64,000 nucleotides of DNA from Gammaproteobacteria bacterium (lineage in GTDB: Bacteria; Pseudomonadota; Gammaproteobacteria; Pseudomonadales; UBA5518): NCBI GenBank assembly GCA_016718385.1, contig JADKDK010000004.1, positions 744,001-808,000 on the forward strand. Reading direction: 5' to 3'. Under the pieces are notes generated by a model. That model saw nothing but the letters and a program-made list of their open reading frames with translations, was not told the DNA's origin and did no database searches. Position 1 is the stretch's first letter; each line of letters begins with the position of its first letter. The position numbers and the translations under genes are program-made. Below are positions 41,464 to 49,543 of the stretch, one piece after another.

Positions 41464-42217
41464 CACGCTCGCGCTGATCCCGCTGACCGGGCTGCCGCTG
41501 GTGGAGCCCGGTGACGATATCGCGGCGATGCTGTTGGCGGCCGCCGCGCGCTGCGCCGGCGGGCTGCTCGACGGCGACCTGCTGGTGGTGGCGCAGAAGA
41601 TCGTCTCCAAGGCCGAGAACCGCTACGTCGACCTGGATACGGTGGTGCCCTCGTCGCGCGCGCGCGAGCTCGCCGGGCCGGCCGACAAGGACCCGCGGCT
41701 GATCGAGGTGATCCTCTCGGAGTCGCGCGAGGTGATGCGCCAGCGCCCCGGCGCGCTGATCGTCGAGCACCGCCTCGGCTATGTGCACGCCAACGCGGGT
41801 GTCGACCGCTCCAACGTGGCGGACCCGAACAAGGTGCTGCTGCTGCCGCTGGACCCCGACGCCAGCGCGCGGCAATTGCGCGAGCGCGCCCGGCGCGACG
41901 CCGGGCGCAATATCAGCGTGATCATCAACGACAGCGCCGGACGCGCCTGGCGCAACGGCATCATCGGCTTCGCGATCGGGTGCGCGGGTTTCCGTCCGGT
42001 GGTGAACCGCATCGGCGCGCCGGACCTGTTCGGGCGCAAGCTCGAGATCACCGAGATCGCCGTGGCCGACGAACTGGCGGCCGCCGCGTCCTTCGTGATG
42101 GGGCAGGCCGACGAGGCGATCCCGGCGGTGCTGGTGCGCGGTGCGAAGCTGGAGCCCTCCGAGGAGGGCATGGCTGCCCTGCTGCGCGCGCGCGAGCGCG
42201 ACCTGTTCCGCCAGTGA
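41456..42217 (+). CDS. cofE: Coenzyme F420-0:L-glutamate ligase
   Basis: A 253-residue enzyme that adds glutamate to F420-0 (GTP-dependent) to form the poly-gamma-glutamate tail. It opens with LALIPLTGLPLVEPGDDIAA and contains GDLLVVAQKIVSKAENRYVD, EHRLGYVHANAGVDRSNVAD, INDSAGRAWRNGIIGFAIGC and GRKLEITEIAVADELAAAAS, all typical of CofE. It starts with GTG within the npdG end. It is the stand-alone CofE (about 250 residues), without the C-terminal nitroreductase-like domain of mycobacterial FbiB. It overlaps cofD by 4 bases. Confidence 0.95.
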   Translation: MSNTLALIPLTGLPLVEPGDDIAAMLLAAAARCAGGLLDGDLLVVAQKIVSKAENRYVDLDTVVPSSRARELAGPADKDPRLIEVILSESREVMRQRPGALIVEHRLGYVHANAGVDRSNVADPNKVLLLPLDPDASARQLRERARRDAGRNISVIINDSAGRAWRNGIIGFAIGCAGFRPVVNRIGAPDLFGRKLEITEIAVADELAAAASFVMGQADEAIPAVLVRGAKLEPSEEGMAALLRARERDLFRQ

Positions 42218-43164
42218 GCAGCGCGCGCCGCGTCCTCGCGATCTCGGGCGGCGTGGGCGGCGCCAAGCTGGCCTTCGGCCTCGCGGCGCTGCTCGATCCC
42301 GCTGAGCTGCTGATCGTCGCCAACACGGGCGACGATTTCGAGCACCTCGGGCTGCCGATCTGCCCGGACATCGACACGCTGATCTACACGCTGGGGGGCC
42401 TGGCAGATCCGCTGCGCGGCTGGGGGCTCGCGGGCGAGACCTGGCAGTGCATGGGGGCGCTGGGCGCGCTCGGCGGCCCGGACTGGTTCCGCCTCGGGGA
42501 TCGCGACCTCGCCACCCACCTGCAGCGCGGCGCGCTGCTGCGCTCGGGGCTCAGCCTGAGCGAGGCGACGGCGCGCCTCGGCGCGGCGCTCGGCGTGCGC
42601 CACGCGATCGTGCCGATGAGCGATGCGCCGGTGCGCACGCTGGTCGACACCGACCGCGGCACCTTCGCCTTCCAGGAGTATTTCGTGCGCGAGCGCTGCG
42701 AGCCGCCGGTGCGCGGCGTGCGCTTCGACAACGCGGCGGCCGCCCGGCCGGCGCCGGCGCTCCGCGACTGGCTCGCGGGCTCGCCGCAGCCGGTCGTGGT
42801 GATCTGCCCCTCGAATCCCTGGCTCAGCGTCGATCCGGTGCTGGCCGTGCCGGGACTGCGCGAACGCCTCGCCGCGCTGCCCGTGGTCGCGGTGTCGCCG
42901 ATCGTGGGCGGACGCGCGATCAAGGGGCCGGCGGCCAAGATGATGGCCGAACTCGGGCTGCCGGTCTCGGCGCTCGAGGTGGCGCGCCATTACCGCGGGC
43001 TTGCCGACGCCTTCGTGATCGATCGCGAGGACGAAGCCCAGGGCGATACGATCCGCGCACTGGGCATGCGCGTGCTGGTGACCGATACCGTGATGAGCGA
43101 TGCCGCCAGCAAGCGCCGGCTCGCCGCCGACGTGCTCGCGCTGATGGATACCTTCGGCGCATGA
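42214..43164 (+). CDS. cofD: 2-phospho-L-lactate (or 3-phosphoglycerate) transferase
   Basis: A 316-residue enzyme that joins the activated side-chain phosphate to FO to give F420-0 or its dehydro or 3PG form. Its start VLAISGGVGGAKLAFGL and the blocks LLIVANTGDDFEHLGLPICP, DTLIYTLGGLADPLRGWGLA, WFRLGDRDLATHLQRGALL and VVAVSPIVGGRAIKGPAAKM are diagnostic of CofD/FbiA. A GTG start at 42214 overlaps the cofE stop (GTGA). The 3' end overlaps cofC by 4 bases. Which phosphate donor it accepts cannot be determined from sequence alone. Confidence 0.95.
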   Translation: MSSARRVLAISGGVGGAKLAFGLAALLDPAELLIVANTGDDFEHLGLPICPDIDTLIYTLGGLADPLRGWGLAGETWQCMGALGALGGPDWFRLGDRDLATHLQRGALLRSGLSLSEATARLGAALGVRHAIVPMSDAPVRTLVDTDRGTFAFQEYFVRERCEPPVRGVRFDNAAAARPAPALRDWLAGSPQPVVVICPSNPWLSVDPVLAVPGLRERLAALPVVAVSPIVGGRAIKGPAAKMMAELGLPVSALEVARHYRGLADAFVIDREDEAQGDTIRALGMRVLVTDTVMSDAASKRRLAADVLALMDTFGA

Positions 43165-43874
43165 GCCCGCTCGCGCTGTGGGTGCTGGTGCCGCTGAAGA
43201 ACCTGGGACGCGCGAAGGAACGCCTGTCCGGCGCGCTGGCGTCGCTCGCGCGGCGTGAGCTCGTCGAGGCGATGGCCCGCGACGTCATCGAGGCGCTGCA
43301 GGCGGTGCCGGTGGCGCCTGCGCACATCGTGCTGGTCTCCGACGACGACGACGTCGCCGCGCTCGCGGCGCAGTATGGCGTGGCGCTGTTCCGGCCCGCC
43401 GCCGCGGCGGCGGATCCGCTGAACGCCGCGCTCACCGAGGCCATGCGCCACGCCTGCGCCGGGGGCGCCGGGCACGTGCTGGTGATGCACGCCGACCTGC
43501 CGCTGGCGCGCGCGGCGCAACTGCGCGGCCTGATCGGAGCGCACCTGGCGGCGCTGGAGGCGCGTGGCGCACCGCTCGCCACCCTGGTCACCGATCGTGC
43601 CGGCGAGGGCAGCAACTGCCTGCTGAGCACGCCACCGGATGCCGTGCCATACCGCTTCGGCGCCGGCAGCCGCGCGCGTCACCACGAGGCCGCGCGCGCG
43701 GCCGGGGTGCGGTGCGTGGAGCATCACGCTGCCGGCCTGGACCGGGACATCGATCAACCCGAGGACCTGGCCGAGCTTGTCGCCATCTGCCAAAGCGCAG
43801 AGAATGCCGGCGGAGCCCACACCACGCGGCTGCTTCTGCGCCGCGGCAGCGAGGGCAATGGCCCCACCTTTTGA
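43161..43874 (+). CDS. cofC: 2-phospho-L-lactate (or 3-phosphoglycerate) guanylyltransferase
   Basis: A 237-residue nucleotidyltransferase, a Rossmann-like GT-A fold. It opens LWVLVPLKNLGRAKERLSGA, has VLVSDDDDVAALAAQYGVAL, VLVMHADLPLARAAQ (the metal-binding DLP region), and TDRAGEGSNCLLSTPPDAVP. CofC activates the phosphate with GTP. In the proteobacterium Paraburkholderia rhizoxinica the substrate is 3-phosphoglycerate rather than 2-phospholactate (established knowledge), so the same is possible here. ATGA overlap with cofD; 12 bases separate it from the FO synthase gene. Confidence 0.92.
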   Translation: MSPLALWVLVPLKNLGRAKERLSGALASLARRELVEAMARDVIEALQAVPVAPAHIVLVSDDDDVAALAAQYGVALFRPAAAAADPLNAALTEAMRHACAGGAGHVLVMHADLPLARAAQLRGLIGAHLAALEARGAPLATLVTDRAGEGSNCLLSTPPDAVPYRFGAGSRARHHEAARAAGVRCVEHHAAGLDRDIDQPEDLAELVAICQSAENAGGAHTTRLLLRRGSEGNGPTF

Positions 43875-43886
43875 GGTAGTACCGAC

Positions 43887-46364
43887 GTGCAGATGCTGAG
43901 CAGGAATCCCCTGGATGCGCTGGCCGAGGCGGCGCGTTGCGCGGATGGGCTGTCGGACGAGCAGGCGCTCGCGCTGGCCGGCATCCAGGACACCGCGGCG
44001 TTGATGCACGTCGCTGCCGGACTGCGCGATGCCGCGCACGGCAACGTGATCAGCTATTCGCGCAAGGTGTTCATCCCGCTCACGCACCTGTGCCGCGACG
44101 TCTGCCACTACTGCACCTTCGCGCAGACGCCAAAACGCCTGGATTCGCCCTACATGTCGCTCGAGCAGGTGCTCGCGAGCGCGCGCGAAGGCGCGCGGCT
44201 CGGCTGCAAGGAGGCGCTGTTCACGCTGGGCGAGAAACCCGAGCTGCGCTACCGCGCCGCGCGCGAGGCGCTGCAGACGCTGGGCTTCGCCACCACGCTG
44301 GAGTATCTCGCGCATGTCGCCCGCGCGGTGCTCGAGGAGACCGGCCTGTTCCCGCACATCAACGCGGGCAACATGGACGCGCGCGAAATCGCGCTGCTGC
44401 GCCCGCTCGCGCCCTCGATGGGGATCATGCTGGAGTCGGCCTCCGAGCGGCTGTGCGCCAAGGGCATGCCGCACCACGGCTCGCCCGACAAGGCGCCGGC
44501 GGCGCGCCTGCAGACCATGCGCCTCGCGGGCGAGGCGCGCGTGCCGTTCACCTCCGGCATCCTGATCGGCATCGGCGAGACGCGCGAGGAGCGCATCGAG
44601 TCGCTGCTGGCCTTGCGCGCGATCCACCGCCAATACGGCAACCTGCAGGAAGTGATCGTGCAGAATTTCCGCGCCAAGCCGGGCACGCGCATGGCCGGCG
44701 CGCCCGAGCCCGATCTCGAGGAGCTGCTGTGGAGCATCGCGGTGGCGCGGCTGATCCTCGGCCCCGCCATGAACGTCCAGGCGCCGCCGAACCTGAGCCC
44801 CGGCGTGCTGCCGCGCCTCGTCGAGGCGGGCATCAACGACTGGGGCGGCGTGTCGCCGCTCACGCCGGACTTCGTCAATCCCGAGGCGCCGTGGCCGCAC
44901 CTCGGGCAGCTGGCGGCCGAGACCGCGGGCGCGGGCAAGTTCCTGCAGGAGCGCCTGACGATCTATCCGTCCTACGTGCGCGAGGCCTCGCGCTGGGTCG
45001 ACGAGTCGCTGCACGCGCGGCTGCTGGCCGCGACCGATGCCGAGGGCTTCCCGCGCGTCGACGACTGGCTGACCGGTTCGTCCACGGAGCTGCCCGCGCT
45101 GGAGCGCGAACTGCTCGCGGGCAAGGGGCAGGGCGGGGGCGTCAGTGCGCGCATCGAGGCGCTGCTGGCGCGCGCCGGGATTGGCGAGGACCTCGATGAA
45201 GCCGGTGTCACGGCGCTGCTCGGAGCGCGCGGCGCGGACTTCGCGCGCGTCTGCGCGCAGGCCGACGCGCTGAACCGCCGCCTGCACGGCGAGCGCGTCA
45301 GCTACGTCGTGAACCGCAACATCAACTACACCAACGTCTGCTACTTCAAGTGCCAGTTCTGCGCCTTCTCCAAGGGCAAGGCGCACGATCACCTGCGCGG
45401 CACGCCCTACGACCTGGACGATGCGGAACTCACGCGTCGCGTGGCAGAGGCCTGGGCGCGCGGCGCCACCGAGGTCTGCCTGCAGGGCGGCATCCATCCG
45501 GCCTATACCGGGCAGAAGTACCTCGATATCTGCCGCCTGGTGAAGGAGGCGGCGCCCGGAATGCACATCCACGCCTTTTCGCCGCTGGAAGTGTGGCAGG
45601 GCGCCAGGACGCTGGGCGTGCCGCTCGGGGACTTCATCGCGCAGCTGCGCGAGGCGGGCCTGGGGACGCTGCCGGGCACCGCGGCCGAGATCCTGCACGA
45701 CGAGGTGCGCGCGGTGCTGTGCCCGGACAAGATCGACAGCGCGCAGTGGCTCGAGGTCATGGAGGCCGCGCACAGCCAGGGCGTGCGCACCACCGCGACC
45801 ATGATGTACGGGCACATCGAGCAGCCGCGCCACCAGGCTCACCACCTGCTCGCGATCCGCGACCTGCAGCGCAAGTACCACGGCTTCACGGAGTTCGTGC
45901 CGCTGCCTTTCGTGGCCGGCGAGGCGCCGATGTACCTGCGCGGGCGCGCGCGGCGCGGGCCGACCTTCCGCGAGGCGGTGCTGCTGCACGCGGTGGCGCG
46001 CATCGTGCTGTACCCGGACGTGCCGAGCATCCAGGCCTCGTGGGTGAAGATGGGCGCCGAGGGTGTCGCGGCCTGCCTGCACGCGGGCGCCAACGACGTC
46101 GGCGGCACGCTGATGAACGAATCGATCACCCGCGCCGCGGGCGCGGCGCACGGCGAGGAATTCCCGCCCGCCGAACTAGAGCAGCTGATCCGCGACGCCG
46201 GGCGCGAGCCGTGGCAGCGCACCACGCTGTACGAGGCTGCGCCGCCGGAGCGCCACGAGACGGCACTGCACGCGGCGCCTCTCACGGAATACGTGAACAC
46301 GCCGGTGCGGCGCGCGGCACCGGGCGCTCGCAAGGGCGGCGTGATCGCGCACGCGGCGCGCTGA
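43887..46364 (+). CDS. fbiC: FO synthase, fused CofG-CofH (FbiC type)
   Basis: A roughly 825-residue bifunctional radical-SAM enzyme that condenses a pyrimidine and tyrosine into the deazaflavin FO. The CofG half has the radical-SAM cluster CRDVCHYC at residues 69-76 (CxxxCxxC), TFAQTPKRLDSPYMSLEQ, and FPHINAGNMDAREIALLRPL. The CofH half has the second cluster CYFKCQFC at residues 485-492 and LQGGIHPAYTGQKYLDICRL. In archaea the halves are separate, whereas actinobacteria and many bacteria fuse them, as here. A GTG at 43887 was chosen since gagg lies about 10 bases upstream; an ATG two codons later is possible. It ends the core operon. Confidence 0.96.
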   Translation: MQMLSRNPLDALAEAARCADGLSDEQALALAGIQDTAALMHVAAGLRDAAHGNVISYSRKVFIPLTHLCRDVCHYCTFAQTPKRLDSPYMSLEQVLASAREGARLGCKEALFTLGEKPELRYRAAREALQTLGFATTLEYLAHVARAVLEETGLFPHINAGNMDAREIALLRPLAPSMGIMLESASERLCAKGMPHHGSPDKAPAARLQTMRLAGEARVPFTSGILIGIGETREERIESLLALRAIHRQYGNLQEVIVQNFRAKPGTRMAGAPEPDLEELLWSIAVARLILGPAMNVQAPPNLSPGVLPRLVEAGINDWGGVSPLTPDFVNPEAPWPHLGQLAAETAGAGKFLQERLTIYPSYVREASRWVDESLHARLLAATDAEGFPRVDDWLTGSSTELPALERELLAGKGQGGGVSARIEALLARAGIGEDLDEAGVTALLGARGADFARVCAQADALNRRLHGERVSYVVNRNINYTNVCYFKCQFCAFSKGKAHDHLRGTPYDLDDAELTRRVAEAWARGATEVCLQGGIHPAYTGQKYLDICRLVKEAAPGMHIHAFSPLEVWQGARTLGVPLGDFIAQLREAGLGTLPGTAAEILHDEVRAVLCPDKIDSAQWLEVMEAAHSQGVRTTATMMYGHIEQPRHQAHHLLAIRDLQRKYHGFTEFVPLPFVAGEAPMYLRGRARRGPTFREAVLLHAVARIVLYPDVPSIQASWVKMGAEGVAACLHAGANDVGGTLMNESITRAAGAAHGEEFPPAELEQLIRDAGREPWQRTTLYEAAPPERHETALHAAPLTEYVNTPVRRAAPGARKGGVIAHAAR

Positions 46365-46411
46365 GGGCACGCCAGGCGCGCTTTTGCCACGGACAGGGAG
46401 CGCACGTTCGC

Positions 46412-47311
46412 ATGGAATACTGGCTGTCTATCACCACGATTCCCGAGCAGGACCAGCTGCTCGCGCTGGCGCGCATCGCCGAGGAGGCCGGCTTCGACGG
46501 CATCACGGTGGCCGATCACGTGCTGATGCCGACACGCATCGCGAGCCGCTACCCGTACACCGAGGACGGCGCGATCTGGTGGCCGGCTGACACGCCGTGG
46601 CCGGATCCGTGGGTCACGCTGGCCGCGATGGGTGCCGTGACCACGAAGCTGCGGCTTGCCTCGAACATCTGCCTGGCGGCGCTGCGCGACCCGGCGACGC
46701 TGGCCAAATCGGTCTCCACCGCGGCGGTGCTCACGGGCGGGCGCATCGTGCTCGGTGTGGCCTCGGGCTGGCTGCGCGAGGAATACGATCTGCTCGGCGT
46801 GGATTTCGCCACGCGCGGACGCCGCCTCGACGAGCTGCTGACGGTCGCGCGCAAGTTCTGGTCCGGGCGGCCGGTGACGCACGAAGGCGAGTTCTTCTGC
46901 TACGCGGAATCGATCATGTGCCCCGCGCCGGCGGCGCCGGTGCCGGTGTGGTGCGGCGGCGCGGTGCCGGCGGCGCTGGGGCGCGCGGTGCGCAACGACG
47001 GCTGGCTGGGCCTGCCGCTGGATCGCGCCGGCGCGGCGCCGGTGCTCGGCGCGTTGCTGCAACAGCGCGACGCCGCGGGACTCTCGCGCGAGCATTTCGC
47101 GATCAACATCGCGCTCACCGAGGCGCACGAGCCGCAGGCCATCGCGGACGTGGCGGCGATGGGGGTCACCGGGCTGATGATCATGAGCCCGTGGTTGCCG
47201 AACCCGTTCTTCGCGGCGCCGTGGTATCGCGCCGATGCCGACCCCGCGCGTCTCGAGACCAAGCGCGAGGCGATCATGCGTTTCGCCGACCAGGTGCTGG
47301 CGCGGCGCTGA
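46412..47311 (+). CDS. LLM class F420-dependent oxidoreductase (TIGR03619-type)
   Basis: A 299-residue TIM-barrel oxidoreductase: MEYWLSITTIPEQDQLLALA, EEAGFDGITVADHVLM, RLASNICLAALRDPATLAKS, LTGGRIVLGVASGWLREEYD and GVDFATRGRRLDELL. This motif chain is the F420-dependent branch of the luciferase-like family. It starts 47 bases after the FO synthase gene, so it is probably in the same operon and uses the cofactor made there. The substrate is unknown. The gene is followed by an NTF2-like protein, which may bind or hydrate the product (inference). The conserved catalytic residues of the F420 family cannot be fixed without alignment. Confidence 0.92.
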   Translation: MEYWLSITTIPEQDQLLALARIAEEAGFDGITVADHVLMPTRIASRYPYTEDGAIWWPADTPWPDPWVTLAAMGAVTTKLRLASNICLAALRDPATLAKSVSTAAVLTGGRIVLGVASGWLREEYDLLGVDFATRGRRLDELLTVARKFWSGRPVTHEGEFFCYAESIMCPAPAAPVPVWCGGAVPAALGRAVRNDGWLGLPLDRAGAAPVLGALLQQRDAAGLSREHFAINIALTEAHEPQAIADVAAMGVTGLMIMSPWLPNPFFAAPWYRADADPARLETKREAIMRFADQVLARR

Positions 47312-47351
47312 AACCATTCATTCCATCACCACGACAAGCAAAGGAGTTCTC

Positions 47352-47795
47352 ATGGCAGCCACACCCGCGCAGGTGCGAGAAGTCATCGGCAAATACATGG
47401 AGGCCTGGGCAACCGGCAACAAGGAACTGCTGCTCAGCATCTTTGCCGAGGACGCGACGTGGGAGGATCCCGTGGGCTCGCCGGCCTTCGTCGGGCACGA
47501 GGGCGTGGCGAAATTCTGGGATTTCGCGCGCCAGGGTGCCGATGAGGGACGTACGATATCGCCGCGCATCGACCAGGTGATCGCCTGTGGCAACGAGGGC
47601 ATCCTGCGCTTCACGATGCAGGTGCGCGTCCCCGCGCAGAACCAGGGGCTCGACCTGGCGGTCGTGGATCACTTCGTGCTGAACGATGCCGGGAAGATCG
47701 TGAAGGCGCGCGCCTTCTGGGACGAGAGCTGCGCCGGTGTGCCCGCGGGAATGGACTTCTTCGCGCCGAACATCGAGCAGGCGTACACGCAGTAG
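47352..47795 (+). CDS. SnoaL/NTF2-like family protein
   Basis: A 147-residue NTF2-fold protein: VREVIGKYMEAWATGNKELL, IFAEDATWEDPVGSPAFVGH, EGVAKFWDFARQ, and LDLAVVDHFVLNDAGKIVK. The fold is used by steroid delta-isomerases, limonene epoxide hydrolases and polyketide cyclases. It follows the LLM oxidoreductase by 40 bases with an aaggag RBS and is likely the last gene of the operon. Either an enzyme on an F420-reduced substrate or a ligand-binding partner is possible. Confidence 0.85.
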   Translation: MAATPAQVREVIGKYMEAWATGNKELLLSIFAEDATWEDPVGSPAFVGHEGVAKFWDFARQGADEGRTISPRIDQVIACGNEGILRFTMQVRVPAQNQGLDLAVVDHFVLNDAGKIVKARAFWDESCAGVPAGMDFFAPNIEQAYTQ

Positions 47796-47808
47796 CGTGT
47801 CGCCCCGC

Positions 47809-48189
47809 TCAGCGGTTCACCATCATGTCGGCGATACGGAACATCGGCTCGCGCAGCATCTCCTTCACCTCGGCGGAGGCGCCCACCTCTTCCAGCGCGC
47901 GGTCCATGCACAGCAGCCACTGGTCGCGTTCCGCGGCCCCGATGGCGTAGGGCTGGTGCGGCTTCGTGAGGCAGACCGTGCCGGTGCGGCGCGCGTACAG
48001 CGGCGGGCCGCCCATCCATCCCGAGAGGTACTCGAAGAGTTTCTCCTCGATGGCGGCGAGCGACTCGCCGTGCATCGCGCGTATGCCGGCCGCCTCGGGC
48101 GACTCGTCCATGATGCGATAGAACGCGGCGCACAACTTGCGCAATCCGTCTTCGCCGCCGAGCAACTGGTAGGGATTCTGGCCGCTCAC
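47809..48189 (-). CDS. Group II truncated haemoglobin
   Basis: A 126-residue globin. NPYQLLGGEDGLRKLCAAFY carries the B10 tyrosine region, RTGTVCLTKPHQPYAIGAAE holds the proximal histidine region, and RDQWLLCMDRALEE has the G8 tryptophan typical of group II. These proteins bind O2 or NO and protect respiration, or pass oxygen to oxidases. A GTG at 48189 is preferred: ggaggag sits 6-8 bases before it. The ATG at 48207 overlaps that RBS and is less likely. Convergent with the NTF2 gene; divergent from ung. Confidence 0.9.
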   Translation of the reverse strand: MSGQNPYQLLGGEDGLRKLCAAFYRIMDESPEAAGIRAMHGESLAAIEEKLFEYLSGWMGGPPLYARRTGTVCLTKPHQPYAIGAAERDQWLLCMDRALEEVGASAEVKEMLREPMFRIADMMVNR

Positions 48190-48266
48190 GTCGTCTCCTC
48201 CTCGCATGTGGCGCGCATGATAGCCGCTCGCGCCGCGCCGCGCATCGTCCGAAGAGGGTACGGCGC

Positions 48267-48959
48267 ATGAACGGCGCGACCTCGCGCATCGACCTGGAAC
48301 CGTCGTGGCTGGCCGAGATCGGCAACGAGTTCGAACAGCCCTACATGCGGCAGCTGCGCGAATTCCTGCGCGCCGAGAAGGCTGCCGGCAAGCTCATCTA
48401 CCCGGCCAGCGCGAACTGGTTCAACGCCTTTCGCTGCGCGCCGTTCGCCTCGGTGGAGGTCGTGATCCTCGGCCAGGATCCATACCACGGACCGGGGCAG
48501 GCGCACGGGCTGTGCTTCTCGGTGCCGCGCGGCGTCGATGTGCCACCGTCGCTGCGCAACATCTTCCAGGAACTGGATCGCGACCTCGGCATCGCGCCGC
48601 CCGCGCACGGCTGCCTGGAGAGCTGGGCCACGCAGGGCGTGCTGCTGCTCAACAGCGTGCTGACCGTGGAGCGCGGCCGCGCCGCCTCGCACCAGGGCAA
48701 GGGCTGGGAGCGATTCACGGACCGCGTGGTGGAGGTGCTGAGCGCGCGGCGCGAGCACCTGGTGTTCCTGCTGTGGGGGAGCTACGCCGAGCGCAAGGGA
48801 CGCATCATCGACCGAGAGCGCCACCTCGTGCTGTCCTCGCCGCACCCCTCGCCGTTGTCAGCGCATCGCGGCTTCATCGGCAACGGGCACTTTTCGGCGG
48901 CGAACCGCTACCTCGAAGCGCACGGCAAGCGGCCCATCGACTGGCGCCTGTCGCCGTAG
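48267..48959 (+). CDS. ung: Uracil-DNA glycosylase
   Basis: A 230-residue repair enzyme that removes uracil from DNA. The catalytic GQDPYHG is at residues 69-75 (Asp71), with the water-activating region, and the HPSPLS loop has His193. LIYPASANWFNAFRCAPFAS and WATQGVLLLNSVLTVERGRA are family blocks. It acts in base-excision repair. The stop TAG at 48957-48959 is part of the GTAG head of a REP element. The start has gagggtac upstream. Confidence 0.97.
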   Translation: MNGATSRIDLEPSWLAEIGNEFEQPYMRQLREFLRAEKAAGKLIYPASANWFNAFRCAPFASVEVVILGQDPYHGPGQAHGLCFSVPRGVDVPPSLRNIFQELDRDLGIAPPAHGCLESWATQGVLLLNSVLTVERGRAASHQGKGWERFTDRVVEVLSARREHLVFLLWGSYAERKGRIIDRERHLVLSSPHPSPLSAHRGFIGNGHFSAANRYLEAHGKRPIDWRLSP

Positions 48960-49095
48960 GTCCGCATTCATGCTGACAAGCCGTGGGTCCGGATTCATCC
49001 GGACAGTGCCCGCCGTAGGTCCGCATTCATGCGGGCAATTGTTACGTGTAGGGCCGCATTCATGCGGACCATTGTCCGGCTAAAGCCGAACCTAC
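48956..49095. repeat. REP cluster of four palindromes, first overlapping ung stop
   Basis: The units are gtaggtccgcattcatgctg, gtgggtccggattcatccgg, gtaggtccgcattcatgcgg and gtagggccgcattcatgcgg, followed by an inverted gttcggcttt-type end with cctac at 49091-49095. GTAG at 48956 provides the ung stop codon. The stems vary between units, so they are separate insertions or diverged copies. Confidence 0.85.
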
Positions 49096-49117
49096 GGTCG
49101 TCGGGGTGCTCGGGCCC

Positions 49118-49543
49118 TCAGCGCGGCGGCAGGTCGAGCAGCAGCGTGTATTCCCTGACCAGGCGCCCGGTGGGCCAGCGCACCTCGACCACCACGTCGA
49201 TGAACGGTTCGCTGAGCGGCTTGTCGCTGCGGACCTCGACGCTGGCGTTGCCGCGCTTGTCGACGAGCAGTTCGAAGCGCAGCGCGGTGGCGAGCGCGGC
49301 GGGGTCGATGCCGAAGCGCGCGTAATCGGCCTCCGGGGCACGTCCGACGATGATCTCCTCCTGCGTGACCGCACCGAGGCTGCCGAGCGGGATCGACACG
49401 CGCAGCGGCTCGCCGACGCGCGACTGCAGGCTGGCGTTGCCGAGGCTGAGCGCCTGCGCCGCGCCCGCCGCCAGCAGGGCCGCCATCAGCATCAGGGCGC
49501 GCAGGCCTGCGCGCGAAGCGCCGTGCAATCTGGATGAACGCAT
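49118..49543 (-). CDS. Stand-alone FimV N-terminal-domain-like exported protein
   Basis: A 141-residue exported protein. The signal peptide (GLRALMLMAALLAAGAAQ, cleaved near AQA-L) is followed by LSLGNASLQSRVGEPLRVSI, then VGRAPEADYARFGIDPAALA, RFELLVDKRGNASVEVRSDK, PLSEPFIDVVVEVRWPTGRL and VREYTLLLDLPPR. This is the N-terminal domain of FimV, which in the full protein is followed by a LysM domain, coiled coil and TPR region. Here the gene stops directly after that domain. It may be a domain used alone for peptidoglycan or pilus-linked protein contacts. The start could be 49543 or 49552. Confidence 0.8.
   Translation of the reverse strand: MRSSRLHGASRAGLRALMLMAALLAAGAAQALSLGNASLQSRVGEPLRVSIPLGSLGAVTQEEIIVGRAPEADYARFGIDPAALATALRFELLVDKRGNASVEVRSDKPLSEPFIDVVVEVRWPTGRLVREYTLLLDLPPR

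Noticed and set aside
42990..46151. A 1053-codon open frame antisense to cofC/cofGH
   Set aside because: It is low in complexity (His, Arg, Gln, Ala), lacks any family motif, and mirrors the real genes' high-GC codons. Long antisense open frames are expected at this base composition.
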